Numbered from the stretch's first letter, positions 1 through 13,183 are shown. The stretch: 64,000 bases of DNA from Alitta virens (GCA_932294295.1 OW028580.1:35836336-35900335); one strand, 5' to 3'. Notes: generated by a model from the sequence alone, not told the origin. Numbers and translations: made by a program.

Positions 1-480
1 ACTTCCTTGTCACATTTATTTGTCGAATCAAGTAGCTAGTTATATTGGCATCAATTCTTATAATGCCCAGAACTTGTCTGAGAGCGCTGCCCTAAACCTT
101 TCTACCAAGCATGTTTGAGCAACCACTTGTTCTATGCCAAAGAATCTAAAATTAGTATTTGTAATGATGTTATTGTAAACAGTTGTGATACTGATTAGAC
201 AGACATTGTAAGGTACTATCAAAGTTGCTTTTTCTTATTATTGTAAAATACACCGCCTTAGATATACTTGAGCCTGTACAGTGATTAAAGCGTTCTTATT
301 ATTATTATTTTTTTTTTGGAGAGTGGTGTATATGTGTATAACAGTAATGGCGACAGTCTGGTTGACAATGCAGTAAATTTGAAGACTTTAGAAAATATCA
401 TTAATAAACTTAGCTAATCTTACTAAAGCAATCACAAGTCTATCAAATCCTAACCAAACTAACCAACCAAGTCAGCTGTA
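1..480. other. No feature recognised
   Basis: A/T-rich sequence without a convincing coding frame, RNA gene or repeat. Confidence 0.5.
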
Positions 481-491
481 GGGTACTTACC

Positions 492-590
492 ACTAAAGCT
501 AGCCATACAACCAATAAAGCTAGCCATACAACCAATATAGCTAGCCATACGACCAATACAGCTAGCCATACGACCAATACAGCTACAGTT
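492..590 (+). repeat. 20-bp tandem repeat AGCTAGCCATACAACCAATA
   Basis: Four and a half copies. Weaker copies (AAAGCTAGCCATACTGAACC) recur at 846-935. Confidence 0.85.
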
Positions 591-1310
591 AGTTTCATTA
601 AAAACCACCCATCAAATTGAAACCAGTCAAAGCTGTCATAGTAGGCTACTCAAAACCGGATCTAAAAGTACATATTTTCTTACATTTACCAAGGTTTATA
701 TTTATCTGGTGATCGATGTAAGCTGATTATTAGCTATAGAAGTGGACAGAAGCAGCTGGCTTTAGCATGTTTAGACCACAGCTAGATTCGGGTCACTACA
801 GACAGCTGGAGTCAACCGTATTTTATGAAACTAACTGTACACACCAACCATTAAAGCTGGCCATATACTAACCATGCCTTCTAAACTAACCAATAAAGCT
901 AGCCATACTGAACCAATAAATTTAGCCATACCAACGAATAGAGGCTGGCTGGTTGTACCGATTAATCTAACCCTGTTGCTTGTGTGGCAGTCCTGTGTTA
1001 TGCGTTGTCCATCAACAACCTGCCATAACTTGGGCAAATCATTCTCACTTTCATTTCTGTGCTTCCCCTGGGGGTCTGCAGCATGCCGGAATGCTGATGC
1101 TTGAACATTCCCTGCTCACCACTGAAAAAGCCTTGGGGCTCGGGAGACATGCCTGGCAGCACTTTCCCATTGATTTTCCAACGCCCAGTCACCTCAGTCA
1201 AGAAAGCTTGGCTGTGTCTGACTCCCAACAGACCCACACTCCATGCACACGAGCCAAGTGACACCCTCCAGTCCCCACTGCTTCGGTGCTCTCTGCCCTT
1301 GAGTGCTGTC

Positions 1311-1915
1311 TGCGACCTTGAAGGGCTTCTGACCTTGAGTGGTCTATGATTTCCGTGGTCTTTGACCTTGGATGGTTTACTCTATGATTTTGATTTTACT
1401 ATTAGTTATAACTGTGTGATGTATATTTATTTCATCATATGCCAACATAATGCTGCAAGGTGTCTCTCAGCAGGTTAAAGCAAGTCAGGCTGATAAAACT
1501 AACATAGGGAAAGAAACTTTCATTTTGGGTGCAAGGCCTACAAACTACAAAGACCTGCACGATTGGTGTACAGCAACAACATACTTAAATATAAAAACGT
1601 ATAGCACTATAAAGTTCTGAAAAGGCATTAAAGTGTGATTCGCTCGATATACACTGTGTATATACTGATGTCTTCGGATGCTCTGTGATATTGACTGCAG
1701 TGATCTTGAGTTTTCTGTACCTTTGGGTCTTCTGTGACCTTTATAACTCTTTATAAGTCTCTTTGACTTTGAATCTTATTGTGACCTTGGGTGCTCTGTG
1801 AGATGGTCTTCAGTGACTTTGATTGGCTACCAATGACTTTGATTGGTCTATAAACTGTGAATGGTGTAAGAATTTTGAGCGCTCAAACGCTAAATACCCT
1901 GTGACCTTGAACTCT
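1311..1915 (+). repeat. Degenerate repeats built on TGACCTTG
   Basis: TGACCTTGA, TGACCTTGG, TGACTTTGA and relatives recur about fifteen times at irregular spacing, interrupted by about 250 bp of other sequence. Probably an old minisatellite. Confidence 0.55.
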
Positions 1916-2751
1916 GACTTTGCTTTGCAATTTTAGAGGCATTGCTATGGAACATTTTGTTGCAACGTTGCACCATTTAGTGTTTAAATTCTCCTTTGAC
2001 AATCCCAGCCTGACAAAATTTTACACCTCAGTTAGAAAAATGCCATATCATTTCGTTTTTGGAATCTAATGTGTTTTCAACTAAAATTTAGAACAGATTT
2101 TCTCAGGGTGGTTCATTCAGAAGAAATCTAGTTTTCAGTGTGGCCTGGTTAAATAACAAAGGTGGCAAAAAAATAATTTCACGAACGGCAGTTTTGCGCT
2201 TGGAATGCACTGTTAACCCTATCGAAGTCTTATGTGGATTCTTCTAATATTTACTGTAAACAATCATTTATTAAGACTGGTTGTGTGTTTACTGACTCAA
2301 CATATATGTAAACAGAACTATAGCCTGAAGGACGAAAGTACAGAGATGTAATCACGAAGTTGTTTTGGCAACTCTGGTAGGAAGCTCACATATGTCATGA
2401 AACCATTTTCTCACTGCTAGCGTAGACGTCTACAAAATCTGATTTGTAGGAAACTGGACAAAATATGGAGTATTTGGACAGAAAGATGGCGGCTAGATAG
2501 TAAAATTGATGATAATTTGACGAAACGCTCAGACAGCCAGTCTAGTAGTTTCTGCCGCAGAAATTCTGTGACTGGTCACATTATCATGGGCTGCATACAT
2601 CTCAGACTGGCCCCTGGATATTGACAATCATCTATTATCACTCACTTCCTTATTATCGCCCAACACGTGACTTGTGAACACGTGGTCATTACGTGTCTCT
2701 GTCAAATGATATTATTTCTACCATTTCACACCTTTTTACCCCTTGGTACAT
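1916..2751. other. No feature recognised
   Basis: Unique-looking sequence between the TGACCTTG-rich stretch and the TGTATGACCT array. No domain-like frame. Confidence 0.45.
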
Positions 2752-2886
2752 GTATCATCTTGTATGATCTATTATGATCTTATGCGATCTTGTATGACCT
2801 TGTACGACCTTGTATGACCTTGTATGACCTTGTATGACCTTGTATGACCTTGTATGACCTTGTATGACCTTGAACGACCTATGACA
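2752..2886 (+). repeat. 10-bp tandem repeat TGTATGACCT
   Basis: About 12 units, near-perfect between 2795 and 2870, with TGTATGATCT variants on the left. Each unit contains TGACCTTG across the junction. Confidence 0.88.
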
Positions 2887-3147
2887 CTAGAGGGCACTAC
2901 ATGACACTTGGAGGTCCCCTTTTTGCAGATGTGAGGGAGAGGCCTGATAGCATGACCTCCGGGGCCTCACATGTCCTTTTGCTGCTTCTGCATAAAGTAT
3001 GAGGTCTCCACTAATGTAAGGCATATTTAAGGAACCATAGATCATGCTATTTAGGTCTATTATGCCTTGTATGCTGAATGTACTCACAACCCATCTTTCT
3101 TGCAAATCTCGATGACACAAAAAGTTCTTGAAGAATGGATGGAAGCA

Positions 3148-3440
3148 GCTAGGTGGCCTAATAGCGAGGGCATCCGCCAATTTCACACTGGCCAGTCTGC
3201 TGAATGTCTCAGGTTAGATCCCCGGCCTGGGCACTCTTCAAGAGCTACATCCCAGCTGGATGTCAATCACAGGCTATGTTAAATTGGAGGTCCCATGTAC
3301 TCAGTGCAAATGCTGAGGAAAATGAAAGACACCACCCATGGGGTAAATGTATAACATGGTGTAGACTCAAAGGTTTATCATCTATCATCTCATCATTATA
3401 TTTACCTCTGACAGTTGGTCATATAAGCTTCATGCCCTGG
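3148..3440 (+). mobile_element. tRNA-derived SINE (family B), full copy
   Basis: The head GTGGCCTAATAGCGAGGGCA then TCCGCC and GGTTAGATCCCC resembles tRNA boxes A and B. The body is CATCCCAGCTGGATGTCAAT, GTTAAATTGGAGGTCCCATG, CACCCATGGGGTAAATG and CATCTCATCATTATATTTAC. Diverged body pieces recur at 51705, 60000, 21190, 24855 and 19600. Confidence 0.7.
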
Positions 3441-3965
3441 AGAAATGAGACATCGAAACATTATATATCTCTTAAGCAATGGGAGTCCTCATCCCTCAAA
3501 AATTACTAAATGTTTACATATTTTTCAAACAGCTAATACATATGTATTTGCAACTTCAGCATTACACTCTAAGAAAAAAAACAAGAGCCACGTAGAACCA
3601 ATCTGGATTTTTCAGCTTGTCACAAATACGGAACCCTACAATGTCCCACGTGGGACCCACCACTAGGTATTTGTGAACAACCCTATACATTATATATGGT
3701 ATTTCAATGACCCTGAGGTTTTTCAAATACCTTTTAAATATGTATTAGTCATAATCAATTAAATAATATTCAAAGACTCCTGAAGGTAAAAAACCAAGCC
3801 ATTTATTTGAACCCATGTTCGGTGTGCCCATAGCACTCAATGAGCTAAAGAGAGCTGATTGCTTAGAACGGAATCTTAGCCCATTGATTACAGGCCAGCT
3901 AACATAAACTATAAATAGAACTGCTGCTTTATTCTGATCCTTGAATCACCACCCAAAGCAATGGC

Positions 3966-4032
3966 ATCAGTGGTGTAATGGTTAGCATAACTGCTTTCTG
4001 TGTGAGTAACCAGAGTTTGATTCTCTCTCCTT
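3966..4032 (+). mobile_element. tRNA-like sequence, probably a SINE head
   Basis: GTGGTGTAATGGTTAGCATA and AGAGTTTGATTCTC have the spacing and sequence of boxes A and B of an Asp/Glu-type tRNA. The acceptor arms do not pair well, so a working tRNA gene is unlikely. No body family was recognised after it. Confidence 0.4.
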
Positions 4033-4848
4033 TTCAATTTTTCTAGACTGCAGCTGACTTAACACCTAACACATTATGCCATCATGAACGTTGTGACATT
4101 CCTCCAATCTAACGTTGAGCCTTGAACTAAAAGGTGTTAACAAAATTGAAAGCTAGACATGGGTGGAGTGTCATTCAATGAACTTTGTAGATATACATGA
4201 ATTTTATATTACACGGTTTCCAAACAGTATAATATGTATATATAATTTTATTGACAGGATATTATCATAATTGATGCATCTGTCAAACATACAATAATAC
4301 AGTACTTTTACAGTAATAAGATAATAATACTAAAAGTGTTAAACCTAACAGTTTACATTAAATGTTGTAACTATGTGACTAGTAAAAATACTAATAATAA
4401 AATACAATTTTACAATACAGACAAATTTTTATTTTTTTTTAACCAGACAAATATATACTGCATCCATGTATGGACTTAAAATAATAGTATGCGGAGCCCA
4501 GGGGAAGAAAAAAATAAATTAAAATTTAGAGGACATGGTTTAGAAATATGCCAAGAGCATTATTGCTTGAAACTGTTCAGTTGGGGTTAGATGATTAATA
4601 TGTCAACGTATGATTCACAGTGAGTACAAGCTCAGGAGACCTTTGATTTACCTTTGAACAGGTGATTATACCAGATATATTACTGGACACCTGTGCTTCC
4701 CGAGTAAGTCAATATAAATCTCATTTTAATGTGCTTAAAATATGATATAATACACAGAACTATGTAGAAAAATCGATTCATAATGCATTTTCAATTCATT
4801 CAATATATAACTATATGCATGTACTTGACATCTGGTCAAAAGTTCGAC

Positions 4849-4904
4849 ACTATAACACCTGGGCATACGTTTGACACTATAACACCTGGTTTGACACAAT
4901 AACA
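4849..4904 (+). repeat. Short tandem repeat GACACTATAACACCTGG
   Basis: Three diverged copies with TTCGACACT / TTTGACACT starts. Nothing else is recognised in this A/T-rich stretch. Confidence 0.6.
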
Positions 4905-5263
4905 ACAGTCATAACTGAAGTACCCTTCATTCAAGATGGTATGTAGCCACATTCTATATTAATGCAGGTCACATGGTACACAATGTTTATAATTGATTAT
5001 CAGCCTCATATGGCCACTGGTTAATGCATATTTAATATGCTCTACGTTTGCAATATATACAGTGGGTATGATATTGAAAAGATGAATAATTCTATGATGG
5101 GTAGCAACAGCAGTAACAGCAGTAAAATGTCAATGCTCTCATATCAACAAAGGGCATGAAAGGTTGCTTTGTGGTTAATGAGCATCAAAATTTGTGATGG
5201 AATTTCTCCAGTAACAGTCCTAGGATATTACAGTGTTCATGCCTTGTTACTGTCTATCTTTCC

Positions 5264-5925
5264 TTGGAGAATGTAGACAAATTGATTGAAGTAATCTGGT
5301 ATACAGACAGACATGATGTGCCATCAGTGATACTGTCTAAGCTTTTTAAGCAGTATTGCTCATCATTTTATGGCCTTTGTCTTGTAAAGGCTAAGAACTA
5401 TGACAGACTTCATGTGGCATGGAGAAAGACCCTATGGAAGGTGTGGAAACTTCCTGCTAGAACCCACTGTGAACTTTTACATTGCTTAGACAGTGGGAAG
5501 TGTGAGAAGCATATGCTCTGTGGACGGTTCATGAAATTTGCAATGTCAGCAATGCATCACAAGCAAGATGTTATCAAGTACATTTTTCAGAATTCTATGC
5601 AATATGACATTTCACTTTTCCACAGTAATTTGAAATATTGTTTGAATGATTTGAATGTGCTCTTGGCACATATGCTGAGTCACTTATACAACATATTGAT
5701 GTAATCTGTGATAGAGTCTGTTAGCCAGGGACTACAAAATGTGATGGACTTGCTATAAAAGAGCTATGTGCCACCAGAGATGGTCTTATGACAACTGTTT
5801 TAAATGTAAATGAACTTTATGATATAATTTAATTCATCTGTATTTCTTAATTAAAATGTAACGGATCAATTTTTCACATGTACGCTTTGAGCGTGAATAA
5901 AGATGTTAATAATAATAATAAAGGA
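5264..5925 (+). mobile_element. LINE fragment: C-terminal part of a reverse transcriptase plus 3' end
   Basis: An open frame at 5264-5704 reads SKLFKQYCSSFYGLCL, then HVAWRKTLWKVWKLPARTHC, then CGRFMKFAMSAM. This order (KQYC..YG, AWRK...VWxLPxRTH, CRFxKF) is typical of the region after the reverse transcriptase domain in non-LTR retrotransposons. The 5' part of the element is missing. The 3' end is probably the AATAATAATAA tail near 5910-5925, preceded by the small inverted repeat ACGCTTTGAGCGT. It is a dead, 5'-truncated copy. Confidence 0.75.
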
Positions 5926-7794
5926 AGTGGTCATTAAGTAGACAGACAATGTTTCCATGATGCCTAGGTTGTATCCAAAAAAGTTTAATTCTTGACTAGA
6001 CCCAGTGTAAAAAATAACTAAATTTTCAGTCATTGTACTTACACTAAACAAGAGATTAGCATCATTATTGTTGGCTATATTGTTTTATTTTTATTGTTTA
6101 TTGAGTAGATAACTCATCCCAAAGGCTTCTGTTTTTAATTAATTTTGCCAACTGTTACCAATGCTTGCTTTAGATTGTACAAATTGTATCCCAGTCCCTA
6201 TGTACTTATAGCAAGGCCAGCTGAATCTGTGGCAAATTGTGTTATGCCAGCAAATCATTTTTGGGAGGGGTTGTATTGATCTATTAATAGCAACACTGCT
6301 CCTCATGCTGTACAAAGCCTGCCTCAGGGAGGTGCTGTGTGTCCCCATGTTTTCAGGCAGCAAATCATATCTGGTCAGTGCAGAGACTCTGAACCCAACA
6401 TCAATCAATGTGCTCCTTATAACACTATATCTCAGCCAGGACTTAGCAGGAGCATTGCTTTACGCACTAACAAACATTGCAGCTTAGAACAAACTTCCTG
6501 CAGCAGAAGCAGCAGAAGCAGCAGCACCAGCAGCAGAAGCAGAAGCAGCAGTAGCAGCAGCAGCAGCAGAAGCAGAAGCAGCAGCCCACAAAGTTAGTTT
6601 TGAAGCCAAGGTAATTTGAGACAACTCAACTCTGGCTTCTAATATACTCCACTACACTATTGAATTTGATGGTGTCTCCAACTGGGGGATACTACAAGGG
6701 TGGGTTGGTAGACTATAGGCAGTGTGCTCTTTAAATTTGGTTTGTCAAATTGACCAATTGTTGTCATAGTAGCCTGGTCATTGTAGATATGGATAAGGGT
6801 TGAGTTGACTTCACCCATTTCCTGCATTAACCACAAGAAACCACTGGACATCATCAGCTAATGAGAGAAGGATCAGGGACTGAAATGCATCTCATAACCA
6901 GTATAACGAGCGGAGTCAGAACCCATGCATCTACAATGAACACTGTCATGATAGCCCACTATCTAGATCACTTGGCCTCATGGGCTGGTACAGTTAGTAA
7001 CAGCTATCATCCATTCATAGGAGGTAAAAAGCATAACAATAGTGACTGAGGATTAAGATTAATATTTTGACGCTCACATGTGTGTAGTTCTGCAATATAG
7101 TACATACCATCGAAATTTAACAGTAACAGGGGGAGAAATATAGAGAACATAGTGTAATCCCACCATGCAGTCCAACAAACCATGAAAACTGGTAGGCCTA
7201 TAGACAGAAATTGATCGGTTTAAGCGTTTCATGTAGAGATATCAGACACTATACTTCTTTCAGTAGCAGAGAGACTAAGACCTACACATAGAGACCGAAA
7301 TATGCAAAGATAAAGGTCACGTCGAGAGAGAAACAGGAGCAACTGAGATCAGCAATTGACTAATGTCTAATATAGAGAACAACTCTTAACCAAAAGAGAC
7401 CAACTTAAACGTGGTAAATGACTGGCTTACAGAGATCGGCATTCTACAAAGAATAGAGAATCTAGAGGACAGGATAAAAATTGACAGGAAGAGACCCTTT
7501 GCAACCGGGAGAGACGAAGATTGAGTAAATAGGAAGTTGAGTTGTGGCTTAAAGACAAAAATAGACTTAGGAAGACTGAGAATGACGGGGAGGACATTGG
7601 TAACAAACTAATTATAGAAAACCATACTTAACTAAGACTTCTTCAAAGATCCAACAAGCAAGAGAGAAGAAATATTCGCTTTGGGGGAGTGTGCTGTATG
7701 ACCATTGTTTCAGCAAATTTTGGCAAAAAGTACTTGGTCACCACATTCAAAACGCATAAATTCGTGTTAAGAACATAATTGAACTGGTAATATC
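5926..7794. other. Non-coding stretch, except for an AGC tract
   Basis: Only short frames without recognisable domains. 7030-7700 is unusually purine-rich (many AGAGA and GAGAC words) with no clear unit. Confidence 0.45.
6499..6590 (+). repeat. (AGCAGA/AGC)n trinucleotide tract
   Basis: AGCAGCAGAAGCAGAAGCAG-type repeats. The Ser/Arg-rich translation is an artefact. Confidence 0.85.
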
Positions 7795-8330
7795 AACAAA
7801 TGCGTCACTTGCACTGCGAAGACAGTGGTGCACCAAGATGCATAGAGTGCACTGACCTCAATGCACCCAATGTCCTGACACTGCACCATAATGCAGTAGC
7901 ACTTAGCTGCAATGGACTGATCCTGCATTACAGTTGCACTGGCTTTGCACTGCAATGCACTGGCACTGTACTCCCATGAAACTGATGCTATGCTGCAATG
8001 CACTGACATTACACTGCAATGCACTGATGCTACACTGCAATGCAGTACTGTACACTACAATGCACTGACTCCACACCGCGATGTACTGGCAATGCACTCC
8101 CGATGCGCCAACATTGTGACACTTCATCCTTAATTCACTGACACACCACCATCAATGCATTGAGTGTGTCCTTCAATGCACTGATATTATTCTTTTGAAT
8201 GCACAGATGCTACCCCTAATGCACTAACAATGCACCCTAAAAGCACTGATTCTGCAAGGACACAATGTTGGTAACACTGTGACACCACTCAATGCAATCA
8301 TTTGACCATTAGTATATTGACACAAATGCA
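7795..8330 (+). repeat. Degenerate TGCA-rich minisatellite
   Basis: Loose units of about 20 bp built from CTGCAATGCACTGATGCTAC. Conservation is best at 7980-8080 and fades outward. Frames on both strands are by-products. Confidence 0.75.
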
Positions 8331-10034
8331 GTCCATTGACCAAATGTCCTTTCATCAGCATATCTGTGATGACTTTATCGCAGTATATGCACAGTTTCAT
8401 TTTCCTATCACCCCTTGAATCAACATTGATTGGTCAGATATGTGGGATCTGGTATTTGTCTCATTTCACCGACTCACTGCATTGTGCTGAGGGACTTACA
8501 CAACATATCTATGCTTTGTTTTTGGTGTCATCCCCTGCAGCTGCATATTTGTGTAGCTGCACAGTGCAAACATTGGACAAACAATCTGATGTGCCGCAGC
8601 AACATCATTGTAAGCAGGATGGGGGGCATACTGCTGCAGTTAACCCTCTGCCTTCCCACACAAGTGCACGCTGCTCCAGGGTGTCAAACTGTTGGAGATA
8701 TTGCACTTTGGTGTGAGGCCCTAACATGGAACTGCCTGCAATAGGTTGATAGGGTATTTACTAATCTGTCTGCCACAACAGCCTCAGCAGTAATTGCTCG
8801 GAGCCCGTGGAGTTTTTGAGGCTTGTTCCCTGCGGATTTCAACCACTATTGCTGCTGCTGCTGCTGCTACTGCTGCTGGTGATGATGATGTTCTGAAATT
8901 TGTCTGCAGTATCAGCAGCACCATTACTAGGGCAGTTTTGCTTTTGCAACACCAACAGCAACAACACCCTACAGAATCAATCCTTCAGGCTCTTGCGATG
9001 CCCAATCCACCAACCAGCTCCTGTGTCATCCCAGCCAGCAACTCAAAACGTTAGCTGCCAATTCAGAAAGCCGAAACCTACCAAAGCAAAAGCGGCCCTG
9101 GCCACAGATGTTGTGTTCAATAGAATGCCATATTGCCAATGTGTCGCCCGCTGCATTGCAGGGGAACCTCTTGCATAGGCCACCACTATGAAAGCTTGGG
9201 GCTGTCTAGGTTTTTTTGTATAGACTGCTAGCTGTGTGCTGAGCTTCAACTTCCAATACCAGAGGGTTTCGCATAAGTATAGCCAAGACTTAATATTGCA
9301 AGACTTTAGCAATATTGTTATATTGCTGAAGTCTACCACTAGCTAGTAATCGGCTTACACCTGCCACCACTGAAAAATATAAACCTTTGGTAAATGTAAG
9401 AAATTTAATATATCATAAATATGTACTTATAGATCCGGATTTGAGTAGCCAGCTATAGCCAGACAGTTCCGTTTAGTGGCAGGGGTTTTTAATAAAACTA
9501 ACCATATATGATCAGCTGCCAGAGGCAGACGTAACGATGAGACGATAAGGCTTGGAGTCATATTGTTAGGCCATATCAGTCATAAGACCACTTCCCAATT
9601 AAAACTACTGATATTTTTGACCAACCTGTTATCCGCTGACAAATAACCCCTATAACAAGGCGATTTTATAGTACAGTGTATGACCAGCGTGCCTGGAACA
9701 AGGATTGTGTTATAAGAGAGGCCGAGTTTTAAGTAGGATACCCAGAATTTGATGTGCTGAAGTAAAGACCTCCTGCCTCTTTTTTATCTGTAAGTTGGAT
9801 GCACAGGACCAATATGTGCAACAATACCCAAGGCTTCGGCCCAACCAATTGCAATCTAAGTGAATGGCACCGACTCAATCAAACCTACACAGCTATCTAA
9901 ACAAGCTGGCCATCCAATCAATCAACCAATCCTGTAATTGGAGTGGTATAGTGTTGGGTTGGACCAGTTGAAGTGTGTGGGTTCATTCCTTTTTTATAAG
10001 AATTGGTGAACTTTATATAGGATAACTGAACAGG
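8331..10034. other. Non-coding stretch with weak repeats
   Basis: Contains the TGC tract at 8846 and a poor tRNA-like sequence at 9932-9990. 9360-9510 shares words (TTTGGTAAATGTAAGAAA, AGATCCGGATTTGAGTAGCC) in inverted form with 640-700, which suggests an old inverted repeat pair. Confidence 0.45.
8846..8890 (+). repeat. (TGC)n tract
   Basis: About ten TGC/TAC units followed by GATGATGATG. Reading frames through it give polyalanine artefacts. Confidence 0.8.
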
Positions 10035-10368
10035 GAATGGGGTGGTCTAGCTGTTAAGGGATTGGACAGCTCCTCAGTCTGAGGATCCTGGGTTCATTTC
10101 TGAACCGATAAGTTTTGTAAAGATGCATTTGAGCAACATGTAGATGCATCTGAGCAACGTCGTTTGCTGGATTAAATGTATTAGGTATTTTGCTGTTACT
10201 ACTTCTATAATAGTAAAATTCAAATTGTTTAACTTATAGTTTGTAAATTCCTTATTATTTATTACTCAGTCAGTGTGCTGCATCACAACCTTGTATTTAA
10301 ACTGACTAATGAGCTGGGTGTATACATTGGTCAGTATAATAAGGATTTATTGAATTGAATTGAATTGT
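10035..10368 (+). mobile_element. tRNA-derived SINE with a (GAATT)n 3' tail
   Basis: The head GGTGGTCTAGCTGTTAAGGG then GGGTTCATTTCTGAACC resembles boxes A and B. A body of about 220 bp follows and ends in AGGATTTATTGAATTGAATT, the kind of short-repeat 3' tail borrowed from L2/CR1-type LINEs. A similar but poorer head lies at 9932-9990. Confidence 0.55.
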
Positions 10369-10524
10369 ATTACATGGTTTTTACAAGCCTTATCAGGTCA
10401 TCATTATGTCTGCCTCAAACGTGTTAACAAGCATTACAACAAGAAAATGTATTCAATGCAAAGAGTGATACCTTACCTTATGTAAGGACTATTTTGGCAG
10501 TAAGACCAGCAAAGGTTGTCTTAA

Positions 10525-10990
10525 TTGCAAGATTTCACTGTAGCTCAACCAGGCTACTCACCATAAAGTGAGATTTCACTGTAGCTCAACTAGGCTACTC
10601 ACTATAAAGTGAGATTTCACTGTAGCTACTCACCGATCAGGTGAAATTTCACTGTAGCTCTACCAGGCTACTCACCATAAAGTGAGATTTCACTGTAGCT
10701 ACTCACCGATCAGGTGAAATTTCACTGTAGCTCTACCAGGCTACTCACCATAAAGTGAGATTTCACTGTAGCTCAACCAGGCTACTAACCAAAAAGTGAG
10801 ATTTCGCTGTAGATCAACCAAGGTACTGGCCAATCAGACAAGTTTCAAACAGACAAAGTTTCACTATAGTTACTTACCAATCAGGCTAGGTTTCACTGTG
10901 AATTAACCAGGTTACTCACCAATTAGGTGGAGTTTCACTGTAGCTCAACAACCAATCAGGCAAGGTTTTACTGTGGCTCAACCAGATTAC
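10525..10990 (+). repeat. 41/34-bp minisatellite with decaying right side
   Basis: About 12 units of GAGATTTCACTGTAGCTCAA then CCAGGCTACTCACCATAAAG alternate in the middle with a shorter form carrying CTACTCACCGATCAGGT, so a 75-bp higher-order unit is repeated. Units to the right of 10800 are increasingly diverged. Confidence 0.88.
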
Positions 10991-11856
10991 CAATCAGGCT
11001 CCAATTTGCACAGAAAATCATGATGCACCTGCACTTTTACCTTCAACCAAACACACTGACATTGTAATACACTGTTGCCTGCTAGGCATTGCATTAATCT
11101 TGGCTTACTCACAAAGATATGACCTTCTCCTATGCACATCAGATTCAATGATGCATGCAGATTGGGCGTATAGTGCCTTTGCACCATGGAAGGTAACCAC
11201 ACAAACACATACCCCCGAGGGGCAATATTCTTGGCACTATCATAGCTCGACGAATTAAAAAGTAGGATGGCAACGTAAAATCTATTATGCTTTGTCAATA
11301 TTGGCTTCACAATGCTGCTGTTGACGCTGATGCTACTGATGCTACTGATGCAGCTGAGGATGGATGCTGCTGAGAGATGATGAAATGACATACGATTCTA
11401 GCCCATGTACGTTCTCCGCCTGGACTGAAATCCATACCGGTCCCCCCAGGGTTTTAGTCCGGCCCACCGATCATGTTCGTAACCCTTGCATACTAAATCA
11501 GAGCTTAAGAATATTCCTTTGGATAATCCTGAGAAATGGATGCAAAGAAAATATACAGCTGCCATCCCTAAGATTTGTGTTGCAAAAACTTAAAATCCCC
11601 TGCAAGAAGCTACAATTCATTAGGGCACAGATTTGCGTTGCAATGCTATTCTTTCAGTTTATAACTTAATTCTCAGCTGGGTGTCTCCCACTTCTTATTA
11701 GTGCCAAGTGAAAGTTCCCACACCTATTGAAAATGCATGAAATGATTTGGTCGTCAAGTCTACCCCTGGCAGCTGGTCATATATAAGCTGATACTAAAAT
11801 TTTAAACTATAACAACTGGAACAATATAACACAGAACACCCATTCTGTGCCCCATG

Positions 11857-12055
11857 GATATAGATAGATAGATAGATAGATAGATATTTATTTATTTGAT
11901 GGGTATACAATTACAAATTCCTACACACAAAATTCAAACATACAGATGCAAACGGCCACACTGACACACACATACATAGTTAAATAACATATTGTCAAAA
12001 ACCCACCAGGAGAACACTAGAGCCTACATAGGCTGTGACAGTGTCCACCTCGGGA
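11857..12055 (-). mobile_element. Probable LINE 3' end with (TATC)n tail
   Basis: Read on the - strand, unique sequence (GAGGTGGACACTGTCACAGC ... GTGTGTAGGAATTTG) leads to CCATCAAATAAATAAATATC and then a TATC array. This is the usual form of a non-LTR 3' end whose tail has become a microsatellite. No coding part is seen. Confidence 0.45.
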
Positions 12056-13033
12056 AAAAAATGTTAAATTGAAAAATTAATTGATTATAATTATGAAGCT
12101 AAATAAAATAAAGTTATAAGTAATAATAATATTAATGGCTTGAATTACAACATTGTGTTAAAGGATGTTACAATACATGATATGAATGTAATGTAATGGA
12201 AAATAATGAGAGATATACTTATAAGGTTTCCAGTCTAAATGGTGCTCTAAGATAAACAACAATCTATAAATCTCAATCTTTAGCACAATGCCCTATAATT
12301 ACAGCAGACAGGAAAACCTGGACTTGGCTTCTTCGAAAAACTTTTGGTGATTTGTCAGTGTTTGTTGTGATAATTGTGATAAAAGATTTTGTGCTTTACG
12401 AAATTGAATGAGTAACAGGATCCTCACCAGCGAAATTATTATATTAGTAGAGTGAGGTTTTAAGGGAAGATTTACCAATGTACTTCAGCCCAAAAATATA
12501 TTAAATCAGACCACTTGGAAAATAATATCTTGAACATTTTCTATTGTATTAAACTGCCACACAGTGATAGTGACAGGCGGAAAACATCATGATGAAATAA
12601 CAAGGCTTAGGATTAACACCATATTACACGTGGGTGGGATCTTGCACGTGTCCCTGAATAGCCACCCCATATATGCACCATCACACAGATCATTAATGAT
12701 ATTATGTCAAACTTTACTCACTAATTGCCCTTGATAACCAGAGCTCTATATAGTTCATGAGATGTGCTTCATTTTCATCTTGTGTCCTATTCCTGCCTGG
12801 TGCATATACATCAGCCTGTGCTATGTTTCATCATAATCAGGTAGAAGCCAGAAAGATTTGTCTTATTTTGTGGCTGTTCAGGCCAGAATGTTCGTCCATG
12901 ATGAATGGATCTTTCTCACGTAGTTTCCAGGGGTTATTACGAACACAGGGATCATCAATTTTGCCCCACTTTTTCTCCACAATTTTCCCCTGATTTTAAT
13001 TATCCAATTAGACTGTCAGAAGGTGGGACTTGT

Positions 13034-13087
13034 AGGCTAGTGATAAATCAATCAATCAATCAGTCAATCAAACAATCAGTCAGTCAG

Positions 13088-13119
<32 letters not shown>

Positions 13120-13183
13120 CCTACCTACCTACCTACCTACCTACCTATCTATCTATCTATCTATCTAACTATCTATCTATCTA

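Noticed and set aside
6337..6597. Ser/Arg-rich frame resembling an SR-protein domain
   Set aside because: It comes entirely from an AGC/AGA trinucleotide tract and lacks any RNA-binding domain or splice context.
10525..10990. CRISPR-like repeat array
   Set aside because: Units abut or vary continuously, there are no unique spacers of constant length, and the DNA is eukaryotic. It is a minisatellite.
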